In this document: piece after piece, positions 57,251 through 64,000 of the stretch
Layout of the letters: each line of letters begins with the position of its first letter
How positions within the stretch are numbered: the first letter of the stretch is position 1
Assembly (NCBI RefSeq): GCF_001642575.1
Contig: NZ_LXNG01000004.1
Coordinates: forward strand, 1 to 64,000
Length of the DNA stretch: 64,000 bases
From: Xanthomonas floridensis
GTDB taxonomy: Bacteria; Pseudomonadota; Gammaproteobacteria; Xanthomonadales; Xanthomonadaceae
Direction of reading: 5' to 3'
The notes under the pieces: model-generated
The model's database searches: none
Seen by the model: the letters and a program-made list of their open reading frames with translations, nothing else
Told to the model about the DNA's origin: nothing
Made by a program: the position numbers and the translations under genes

Positions 57251-58327
57251 TCAGCCCACCATGCGCAGCGACAGGTCCTGTGCGCGCAGCTCGTGCGCGA
57301 TCATGCGGTCGATCACCCGCCGCGCCCACATGCCGCCGGCATCGACGTTGAGGTTGTAGAAGGTGTGGTCCGGGTGCGCGTCGATGGCGCGCTGCTGCGC
57401 CTCCAGCACCGCCTCGTCCTCGCCGAACACACCGGTGACCCCGGCGCGGGTGAGCGTGGTCAATGACTGGTCGTGCAGCGCGTAGTTGCGCATGAATGCC
57501 CAGAAATAATGGCAGGTGGTGTCGGTCTCCGGCGTAATCGTGTTGAGCACGTAGCCGTTGACGCCCTGGCTGCGGTCGCCCTCCGGCGCGCCGGTGCCGG
57601 CGATGGCCACGCCGACATCGATGGCGATGGTGCCGGGCGCTTCGAAGCGGATGATCTGCCAGCGATCCACCTTGCCGTGGTAATCGAGATGGCGTGCGAT
57701 CTGGCTGGCCCAGAACGGCGGCGCATCGATATTGCGCATCCAGCGCGACACCACCACCGAGCGGTCGCCGTGCACCACGTCGAATGGCGCTTCGGCGATT
57801 TCATCCTGGCCGATACTGGAGCCGTGCACGAAGGTTTCGTGGGTCAGGTCCATCAGGTTGTCCAGCACCAGGCGGTAGTCGCACTTGGCGTAGATGGTGC
57901 GGCCATCGCCGGCCCAGGCCGGATCGTGCGCCCAGTGCAGATCCGGGATCAGTGCGGTGTCGGCCTTGGCCGGGTCGCCCGGCCAGATCCACACGTAGCG
58001 GTGCTTCTCGGCCACCGGAAAACTGCGCACGCAGGCCGAGGGATTGATGGTTTCCTGCGAGGGCATGTGCACGCAGCGGCCCTGGGTGTTGTAGACCAGC
58101 CCGTGATACCCGCAGACCACGTCATCGCCGCGCAGCTTGCCCATCGACAGCGGCACCAGGCGGTGCCAGCAGGCGTCTTCCAGCGCCACCACCGCACCGG
58201 CCGTGCTGCGGTAGAGCACCACGTCCAGATTGCAGACCTTGCGCGGGCTCAGTGCGTGCTTGATTTCGTGGTCCCAGGCGACGGCGTACCACGCGTTGAG
58301 GGGAAACAGCGGCTTGGACTGGGACAT
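57251..58327 (-). CDS. vanA: Vanillate O-demethylase oxygenase subunit
   Basis: A 358-residue Rieske non-haem iron oxygenase that demethylates vanillate to protocatechuate plus formaldehyde. The Rieske ligands are CWHRLVPLSMG (C-x-H) and CGYHGLVYN (C-x-x-H) near 53-80. The mononuclear iron site is in LDNLMDLTHETFVHG (Asp/His/His) and downstream. MSQSKPLFPLNAWYAVAWDHEI is the VanA N-terminus. First gene of vanA-vanR-vanB and divergent from pcaI. Confidence 0.94.
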   Translation of the reverse strand: MSQSKPLFPLNAWYAVAWDHEIKHALSPRKVCNLDVVLYRSTAGAVVALEDACWHRLVPLSMGKLRGDDVVCGYHGLVYNTQGRCVHMPSQETINPSACVRSFPVAEKHRYVWIWPGDPAKADTALIPDLHWAHDPAWAGDGRTIYAKCDYRLVLDNLMDLTHETFVHGSSIGQDEIAEAPFDVVHGDRSVVVSRWMRNIDAPPFWASQIARHLDYHGKVDRWQIIRFEAPGTIAIDVGVAIAGTGAPEGDRSQGVNGYVLNTITPETDTTCHYFWAFMRNYALHDQSLTTLTRAGVTGVFGEDEAVLEAQQRAIDAHPDHTFYNLNVDAGGMWARRVIDRMIAHELRAQDLSLRMVG

Positions 58328-58346
58328 GACCGTGACTCCTGGGGTT

Positions 58347-58356
58347 TTGTATACAA
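58347..58356. promoter_or_regulatory. Candidate VanR operator 1 (TTGTATACAA)
   Basis: A perfect palindrome fitting the FadR-subfamily consensus TNGTNNNACNA closely. It is 19 bp upstream of the vanA start, overlapping the expected promoter/ribosome-binding zone. Confidence 0.6.
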
Positions 58357-58442
58357 CCTGGGGTACGAATCGGCGCCAATGCGCCGGCTGGCAACCAGTT
58401 GACGCGCATGCCAGCGCTGGCGTCTGCTTGCAAGCGAAGTTA

Positions 58443-58450
58443 TGTATACA
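58443..58450. promoter_or_regulatory. Candidate VanR operator 2 (TGTATACA)
   Basis: A second copy of the same core, 96 bp from operator 1, between vanA and pcaI. Two sites on one side of vanA allow cooperative binding or influence on the divergent pcaI promoter. Confidence 0.5.
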
Positions 58451-58554
58451 CCGGAGACAATGTCGAGGCACCACTACATTCGCGAAGTTGTGCGTTTATC
58501 GAATAACATCGCCGATAATCGGATTGACCGCGCCATCTGGCCGGCTCTACCGTA

Positions 58555-59448
58555 ATGGCTCGTTCGCAACCCAGGCGTGCTGCCATGGCCGAAGTCGTTT
58601 CCCTGAGAGAGGCGGTGTCCCACCTGATCGTCGATGGCGACTGCGTGGCGATGGAGGGCTTCACCCACCTGATTCCGCATGCGGCCGGGCACGAGGTGAT
58701 CCGCCAGCACAAGCGCAACCTGCGCCTGGTGCGGATGACCCCGGACCTGATCTACGACCAGCTGATCGGCGCCGGCTGCGCGGCGGCGCTGCGGTTTTCG
58801 TGGGGTGGCAATCCGGGCGTGGGGTCGCTGCACCGCCTGCGCGATGCGGTCGAACATGCCTGGCCGCAGCCGCTGCAGCTGCGCGAGCACAGCCACGCCG
58901 ACATGGCCAACGCCTATGTCGCTGGCGCCTCCGGGCTGCCGTTTGCGGTGTTGCGCGGCTATGTTGGCTCGGATCTGCCGCGCGTCAATGACAGCATCAA
59001 GTTCCTGCACTGTCCCTACACCGGGCAGACGCTGGCCACCACGCCGGCGGTGAACCCCGATGTCACCGTGATCCACGCACAACGGGCCGACCGCCGCGGC
59101 AATGTGCTGCTGTGGGGCATCCTGGGTGTTCAGAAGGAAGCCGCGCTGGCCGCGCGCAAGGTGATCGTGACGGTGGAAGAGATCGTGGACACGCTCGACG
59201 CACCGCCCAATGCCTGCATCCTGCCGCGCTGGGTGGTCGATGCGGTCTGCCACGTGCCTGGCGGCGCCGCACCGTCGTACGCGCACGGCTACTACGCGCG
59301 CGACAACCGCTTCTATCTGGGCTGGGATGCGATTGCACGCGACCGTGCGCGGTTCCAGCAGTGGATCCAGACCCATGTCCTCGATACGCAGGATTTCGCC
59401 GACTTCCAGCGCGTGCACGCGCATGCGCAGCAGCAGGTGGCCGCATGA
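58555..59448 (+). CDS. pcaI: 3-Oxoadipate CoA-transferase, subunit A (CatI/GctA-type)
   Basis: 297 residues, longer than PcaI of Pseudomonas putida (about 230) and closer in size to the CatI/glutaconate CoA-transferase A branch. EGFTHLIPHAAGHEVIRQHKRNLRLVRMTPDLIYDQLIGAGC is the family I CoA-transferase opening, and FSWGGNPGVGSLHRLRDA the CoA site. It moves CoA from succinyl-CoA to 3-oxoadipate with PcaJ. The start may be ATG 58555 or 58585 (MAEVVSLREAV), neither with a strong ribosome-binding site. First gene of pcaIJFHG; overlaps pcaJ by 4 bases. Confidence 0.88.
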   Translation: MARSQPRRAAMAEVVSLREAVSHLIVDGDCVAMEGFTHLIPHAAGHEVIRQHKRNLRLVRMTPDLIYDQLIGAGCAAALRFSWGGNPGVGSLHRLRDAVEHAWPQPLQLREHSHADMANAYVAGASGLPFAVLRGYVGSDLPRVNDSIKFLHCPYTGQTLATTPAVNPDVTVIHAQRADRRGNVLLWGILGVQKEAALAARKVIVTVEEIVDTLDAPPNACILPRWVVDAVCHVPGGAAPSYAHGYYARDNRFYLGWDAIARDRARFQQWIQTHVLDTQDFADFQRVHAHAQQQVAA

Positions 59449-60233
59449 GCGAGGTAAGCACCAACGAGATGATGACCGTGGCCGCGGCGCGGCGCCTGCC
59501 TGACGGGGCGGTGTGTTTCGTCGGTATCGGCCTGCCGTCCACCGCCGCCAATCTGGCCCGGCTGACACATGCGCCGGATGTCACCCTGATCTACGAATCC
59601 GGCCCGATCGGCGCCCGCCCGGACGTGCTTCCGCTATCGATCGGCGACGGTGAACTGGCCGAGACCGCCGACACCGTGGTCTCCACGCCGGAAATCTTTC
59701 GCTACTGGCTGCAGGGCGGCCGCGTGGACGTGGGGTTTCTGGGCGCCGCACAGATCGATCGTCATGCCAATCTCAACACCACCGTGATCGGCGACTACGC
59801 GGCGCCGAAGACGCGCCTGCCCGGCGCTGGCGGCGCGCCGGAAATCGCGGCCAGCGCCAAGCAGGTGTTCATCATCATGCGCCAGTCCAAACGCAGCTTC
59901 GTGCCGGCACTGGATTTCATCACCACCGTCGGGCATCTGGAGGGCGGCGATGCGCGCGCGCGCGCCGGCCTGCCCGGCGCCGGTCCCACGGTGGTGGTCA
60001 CCGACCTGTGTGTGATGGAGCCCGATCCGGTAAGCCGCGAACTCACGGTCACCGCGCTGCATCCAGGCATCACCCGCGAGCAGGTGAGTGCGGCCACCGG
60101 TTGGCCGATCCGCTTTGCCGACATGCTTGCCCGGACCCCTGTGCCCACCGCGACCGAGCTGCAGGCACTGCGCGCGCTGCAGGCACGCACCGATGCCGCG
60201 CATGGCACCCAGTCCGCCGGGGCAGAGGCATGA
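59445..60233 (+). CDS. pcaJ: 3-Oxoadipate CoA-transferase, subunit B (CatJ/GctB-type)
   Basis: 262 residues. VCFVGIGLPSTAANLARLTHAPDVTLIYESGPIGA holds the catalytic Glu (YESG) of the beta subunit, which forms the glutamyl-CoA intermediate. GELAETADTVVSTPEIF and GFLGAAQIDRHANLNTT follow. The ATG overlaps the pcaI stop (ATGA), and its own stop overlaps pcaF, so the three are tightly coupled. Works with PcaI in the penultimate step of the beta-ketoadipate pathway. Confidence 0.9.
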   Translation: MSEVSTNEMMTVAAARRLPDGAVCFVGIGLPSTAANLARLTHAPDVTLIYESGPIGARPDVLPLSIGDGELAETADTVVSTPEIFRYWLQGGRVDVGFLGAAQIDRHANLNTTVIGDYAAPKTRLPGAGGAPEIAASAKQVFIIMRQSKRSFVPALDFITTVGHLEGGDARARAGLPGAGPTVVVTDLCVMEPDPVSRELTVTALHPGITREQVSAATGWPIRFADMLARTPVPTATELQALRALQARTDAAHGTQSAGAEA

Positions 60234-61438
60234 GCGAGGTCTATCTGATCGATGGCATCCGCACGCCGATCGGCCGTTACGGCGGCGCGCTGTCCAGCGT
60301 GCGCGCCGACGACCTGGGCGCGGTGCCGCTGGCGGCATTGCTGGCGCGGCATCCCTCGCTGGACCCGGGTGCCATCGACGACGTCTACCTGGGTTGCGCC
60401 AACCAGGCCGGCGAAGACAATCGCAATGTCGCGCGCATGAGCCTGTTGCTGGCCGGTCTGCCCAGTTCGGTGCCGGGCAGCACACTCAATCGGCTGTGCG
60501 GCTCGGGGCTGGATGCGGTTGGCACCGTGGCGCGCGGTATCCGCGCCGGCGAACTCGGGCTGGCAATCGCCGGCGGTGTGGAATCGATGTCGCGCGCACC
60601 CTGGGTCATGGGCAAGGCCGAGAGCGCCTTCGCCCGCAGCCAGCAACTGGAAGACACCACCATGGGCTGGCGCTTCATCAATCCGCGCCTGCAAGCCGCC
60701 TACGGCACCGAGTTGATGGGTGAAACCGCCGAAAACGTCGCGCAGCGCCATGCCATCTCGCGCGAACACCAGGACGCGTTCGCCCTGCGCAGCCAGCAAC
60801 GCGTGGCAGCGGCGCAGGCGGCCGGCTTTTTCGATGGCGAACTCACCTCGGTGCCGGTGGCCGCGCGCAAGGGTGGCGACGCCGGTACCGTGGAATACGA
60901 CGAGGCGCCGCGGCCGACGACCACCGCCGAGATGCTGGCCAAGCTCAAGCCGGTCTTCCGCCAGCCCGGTACCGTCACTGCCGGCAATGCATCCGGCATC
61001 AACGACGGCGCTGCCGCGTTGCTGCTGGCCTCGGCACAGGCGGTACAGGGGCATGGCCTGACGCCGCGTGCGCGGGTGCTCGGTTTTGCTGCAGCAGGTG
61101 TCGAACCGGCCTACATGGGCATCGGCCCGGTGCCCGCCACGCAGCGCCTGCTGGCGCGGCTGAACCTGCGCATCGAGCAGTTCGATGCGATCGAACTCAA
61201 CGAAGCGTTCGCCGCGCAGGCGCTGGCCTGCATGCGCCAGCTCGGGCTGGCCGATGATGCTCCGCACGTCAACGCCAATGGTGGTGCCATCGCGCTGGGG
61301 CATCCGCTGGGCATGAGCGGCGCGCGGCTGGCGCTGACCTTGTTGCGCCAGCTCGAAGCCGGCAACGGCAGATTCGGGTTGGCCAGCATGTGTATTGGCG
61401 TCGGGCAGGGCGTGGCCCTGGCGATCGAACGCCTGTGA
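60230..61438 (+). CDS. pcaF: 3-Oxoadipyl-CoA thiolase
   Basis: A 402-residue thiolase that splits 3-oxoadipyl-CoA into succinyl-CoA and acetyl-CoA. The active-site Cys is in LNRLCGSGLDAV near 90. ELNEAFAAQALACMRQLG, GGAIALGHPLGMSGARL (His) and SMCIGVGQG (second Cys) complete the site. Start ATG overlaps the pcaJ stop by four bases. The SVYLIDGIRTPIGRYGGALSSVRADDLGAVPL-like opening is typical of PcaF rather than general acetoacetyl-CoA thiolases. Confidence 0.94.
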   Translation: MSEVYLIDGIRTPIGRYGGALSSVRADDLGAVPLAALLARHPSLDPGAIDDVYLGCANQAGEDNRNVARMSLLLAGLPSSVPGSTLNRLCGSGLDAVGTVARGIRAGELGLAIAGGVESMSRAPWVMGKAESAFARSQQLEDTTMGWRFINPRLQAAYGTELMGETAENVAQRHAISREHQDAFALRSQQRVAAAQAAGFFDGELTSVPVAARKGGDAGTVEYDEAPRPTTTAEMLAKLKPVFRQPGTVTAGNASGINDGAAALLLASAQAVQGHGLTPRARVLGFAAAGVEPAYMGIGPVPATQRLLARLNLRIEQFDAIELNEAFAAQALACMRQLGLADDAPHVNANGGAIALGHPLGMSGARLALTLLRQLEAGNGRFGLASMCIGVGQGVALAIERL

Positions 61439-61520
61439 GCCTGGCCGTTGCAACCGATCACGCACCACCTGCACACCCATTGGCTTGAACGTGCCGCAGT
61501 GCGGCCAGGGAGATCTCACG

Positions 61521-62252
61521 ATGCGCGATACCCCCGTCGATGCGCCAGCTGTTGATCCGTTGCTCGGCTACCGCCGCAGCCAACCCGGTACGCAGCCGCC
61601 CTATCTGCATCCGCCTTACGCGTCCACGGCGCTGCGCGGACCGCGCCGCGCGCCGATCCAGATCCCGGTGACCTTGTCGGAAGTGACCGGCCCCCGCCTG
61701 GACCGGCTGACCCTCGGCGCGCATGCGGCCGATCTCACCGCCGGCTTCAGCGGCGAGCCGCTGGGCGAGCGCATCATCGTGTCCGGCCGCGTGCTGGACG
61801 AGAACGGCACGCCGGTGCGCAACAGCCTGGTGGAAGTCTGGCAATGCAATGCCGCCGGCCGTTACCAGCACGAAGGCGATCGCCACGATGCGCCGCTGGA
61901 CCCAAATTTTCGCGGCACCGGTCAGGTCCTCACCGACGATCACGGGCGCTACGCGTTCAAGACCGTCAAGCCTGGTGCGTACCCGTGGCGCAACCACTAC
62001 AACGCCTGGCGGCCGGCGCACATCCATTTTTCATTGCATGGCGATGGCATCGGCCAGCGCCTGATCACGCAGATGTATTTCCCCGGCGACCCGCTGCTGG
62101 CGCACGACCCCATCTACAACTGTGTCGACGACGCGCTGGCACGCGAACGCATGGTGTCCAGCCTCGATTGGGAGAACGCGGTCAGCGAATACGCGCTGGC
62201 CTACCGCTTCGACATCGTGTTGCGCGGTCGCAAGCAAACGGTCTGGGAGTGA
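61521..62252 (+). CDS. pcaH: Protocatechuate 3,4-dioxygenase beta subunit
   Basis: A 243-residue intradiol dioxygenase subunit that binds the catalytic Fe(III). The ligands fit RYQH (Tyr), YPWRNHYNAWRPAHIHFSLHG (Tyr, His, His). GYRRSQPGTQPPYLHPPYAST at the N-terminus matches PcaH. It cleaves protocatechuate between the hydroxyls to 3-carboxy-cis,cis-muconate. Starts ATG 61521 with AGGGAG upstream; followed 4 bp later by pcaG. Confidence 0.95.
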   Translation: MRDTPVDAPAVDPLLGYRRSQPGTQPPYLHPPYASTALRGPRRAPIQIPVTLSEVTGPRLDRLTLGAHAADLTAGFSGEPLGERIIVSGRVLDENGTPVRNSLVEVWQCNAAGRYQHEGDRHDAPLDPNFRGTGQVLTDDHGRYAFKTVKPGAYPWRNHYNAWRPAHIHFSLHGDGIGQRLITQMYFPGDPLLAHDPIYNCVDDALARERMVSSLDWENAVSEYALAYRFDIVLRGRKQTVWE

Positions 62253-62256
62253 ATCG

Positions 62257-62820
62257 ATGAGCCTGAATGCCACCCCGTCGCAAACCGTGGGCCCGTATTA
62301 CCGGCTTGGCCTGGAACCGCTGTATCGCGATCGCCTGGCGCCGCCGCAGGCTGCCGGCACGCCGGTGCAGATCAGCGGCTGTGTCTATGACGGCGCCGGT
62401 GCACCGGTGTCCGACGCCGTGCTGGAGCTGTGGCAGGCCGATGCGGCCGGCATCTACGCGCATGTCGCCGACGCGCGCCACCAGGCGCACGACGCCAGCT
62501 TCGATGGCTGGGGCCGGGTGCCCACCGATGCGCAGGGGCGGTTCTCCTTCGCCACGATCAAGCCGGGCGCCGTGGCCGGACCGGATGGCCGGCCCCAGGC
62601 CGCGCATCTGACCGTGCTGGTGCTGATGCGCGGGCTGCTGCGCGCCGCATCGACGCGGCTGTACTTTGCCGACGACCCGCACCTGGGCAGCGACAGCATC
62701 CTGGCGCTGGTACCGGCCGAACGCCGCCGCAGCTTGCTGGCCCAGCCCTGCGGTGACGACGCCTACACCTGGGATGTGCACATGCAGGGCGATGCGGAAA
62801 CGGTGTTCTTCCAGTACTGA
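62257..62820 (+). CDS. pcaG: Protocatechuate 3,4-dioxygenase alpha subunit
   Basis: A 187-residue partner of PcaH. ATPSQTVGPYYRLGL at the start (TPSQTVGPYF-type), ELWQADAAGIYAH and FFATI-like FSFATIKPG, then AAHLTVLVLMRGLLR. The iron ligands of PcaH are replaced here, as expected for the non-catalytic alpha chain. Four bases separate it from pcaH, so the two are made together. Confidence 0.95.
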   Translation: MSLNATPSQTVGPYYRLGLEPLYRDRLAPPQAAGTPVQISGCVYDGAGAPVSDAVLELWQADAAGIYAHVADARHQAHDASFDGWGRVPTDAQGRFSFATIKPGAVAGPDGRPQAAHLTVLVLMRGLLRAASTRLYFADDPHLGSDSILALVPAERRRSLLAQPCGDDAYTWDVHMQGDAETVFFQY

Positions 62821-63092
62821 TCCACCGGTGGCATGTCTGCACGCACCGTGCCGATGCGGCGGTGTGCCGCCTGCTTGCGGAAAACATGCGGCGATGGCGC
62901 CCCGCCACATCACAACGCCGACAGGCAGAGTAGGCGCATGCAGGCGCGGGTGCGGCGTGCCGGGCGCACCCCGTGGACCCCGTCTATCGGCGTCGCGTCG
63001 CCGGGCAGTCGCGTTGGACGCATTGCCCGATCGTCTAGTTGGCACCCCCGTGCTTCGGTGCCATGCTGCCGGCACGCCAAGAGATGCAATGC

Positions 63093-64000
63093 ATGAGTGC
63101 GACGTCCTCGCTGTTGGGATCCTTGTTTGGCGACGCCGCGTGCGACGCACTGTTCGATGATGCGGCGCGTGTGCAGGCCATGTTGCACTTCGAAGCGGCG
63201 CTTGCCGGTGCGCAGGCGCAGTGCGGCGTGATTCCCGCCGATGCGGCGCATGCCATCGCTGCTGCCTGCGATGTGCAGCACTACGATCTGGCCGCGTTGG
63301 CGCAGGCCACCGCCCTGGCCGGCAACCCCGCCATTCCGCTGGTCAAGGCGCTGACCGCGCGGGTGGGTGCACACGATGCCGCCGCCGCGCGCTGGGTGCA
63401 TTGGGGCGCTACCAGCCAGGACGTGATCGATACCGGTACGGTGCTGCAGCTGCGCGCGGCGCTGGAGCTGCTGTTGCCGCGCCTGCAGCAGCTGTGCGGC
63501 GAGCTGGCCGAACTGGCCGCCCGCGAGCGCGCTACCGCGCTGCCTGGGCGGACCTTGCTGCAACAGGCCGTGCCGGTGACCTTCGGGCTCAAGGCGGCCG
63601 GCTGGCTGGATGCGTTGCAGCGTGCTCATCGACGCCTGCATGCACTGCGCGAGGACGCGCTGGTGCTGCAGTTCGGCGGCGCGGCCGGCACGCTGGCCTC
63701 GCTGCAGGCACGCGGGCTCGATGTGGCGCAGGCGCTGGCCGCCACGCTGGCGCTGCCGTTGCCGGCGGTGCCCTGGCACACCGCGCGCGATCGTATCGTC
63801 GAGGTTGGCTGCGCGTTCGGCCTGCTGGCCGGCACGCTGGGCAAGATCGGTGGCGACGTGGTGCTGCTGATGCAATCGGAGGTCGGCGAGGCGTTCGAAC
63901 CCTCCGCGGCCGGCAAGGGGGGATCGTCGGCGATGCCGCACAAGCGCAACCCGGTCTCCAGCGTGGCGGCGGTCGCGGCGGCCACGCGCGTGCCCGGCCT
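63093..64000 (+). CDS. pcaB: 3-Carboxy-cis,cis-muconate cycloisomerase (3' end outside window)
   Basis: 302 codons are visible of a fumarase/aspartase-superfamily enzyme that converts 3-carboxymuconate to carboxymuconolactone. ATSQDVIDTGTVLQLRAAL and the family signature GGSSAMPHKRNPVSS are present, together with LPGRTLLQQAVPVTFG. ATG 63093 is chosen, with AAGAG nine bases upstream; ATG 63084 is three codons earlier in the same frame. It follows pcaG by 272 bp, so it may have its own promoter or be the next operon gene before pcaDC. Confidence 0.93.
   Translation, partial: MSATSSLLGSLFGDAACDALFDDAARVQAMLHFEAALAGAQAQCGVIPADAAHAIAAACDVQHYDLAALAQATALAGNPAIPLVKALTARVGAHDAAAARWVHWGATSQDVIDTGTVLQLRAALELLLPRLQQLCGELAELAARERATALPGRTLLQQAVPVTFGLKAAGWLDALQRAHRRLHALREDALVLQFGGAAGTLASLQARGLDVAQALAATLALPLPAVPWHTARDRIVEVGCAFGLLAGTLGKIGGDVVLLMQSEVGEAFEPSAAGKGGSSAMPHKRNPVSSVAAVAAATRVPG

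Overview
The window reads as a high-GC gammaproteobacterial chromosome, almost certainly Xanthomonas and probably the X. campestris group. The basis is gene content and order: coaBC-dut-phosphomannomutase, parAB, pyrE/xth, an integron integrase beside ilvD, and a pob/van/glp/pca block, together with Xanthomonas-style intergenic repeats. The species call is an inference from recalled synteny, not from a database search. No rRNA, tRNA or CRISPR array was seen.

Left third (1-32.3 kb), mostly housekeeping. The window opens inside an IS481-family element. It continues with divergent polyamine genes (speE, speA), a 1.1-kb gene-poor stretch, and a one-module NRPS translationally overlapping a glycosyltransferase. 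An acyltransferase, an SDR, a SPOR-domain protein, argS, radC, and the coaBC-dut-algC-type operon follow. Next come a RAYT-like gene that has lost its catalytic residues, a tandem 171/173-bp repeat, envelope sugar genes (LAB_N/GT2 pair, epimerase), parB-parA, divergent pyrE/xth, and the muropeptide-recycling genes ampG and anmK.

Centre (32.4-38.8 kb). A chromosomal integron integrase, intI, lies against ilvD and is split by a complete IS481-family element. Removing the element and one CTAG copy restores one 346-codon frame. No gene cassettes are visible between intI and anmK. The IS is identical over 235 bases to the fragment at the window's left edge and lies in the same orientation.

Right part (39-64 kb), a catabolic supercluster for plant phenolics. 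It holds an aromatic-acid MFS transporter, an HD-GYP c-di-GMP phosphodiesterase, and a MarR-SphA-CalA-aldehyde dehydrogenase module that fits coniferyl or 4-hydroxybenzyl-type alcohols and aldehydes. pobR/pobA (4-hydroxybenzoate to protocatechuate) and vanA-vanR-vanB (vanillate to protocatechuate) follow. A protocatechuate beta-ketoadipate operon, pcaIJFHG and then pcaB, is cut by the window edge. A complete glycerol regulon (glpR, glpD, glpF, glpK) sits inside this block. Several promoters carry clear dyads that fit the neighbouring regulators.

The less ordinary signals are the IS-split integron integrase, 7-bp tandem repeat arrays at several intergenic sites (two of them occupying the ribosome-binding positions of pyrE and xth), the catalytically degenerate RAYT beside a tandem duplication, and the NRPS-GT pair with a glycine-like specificity code.
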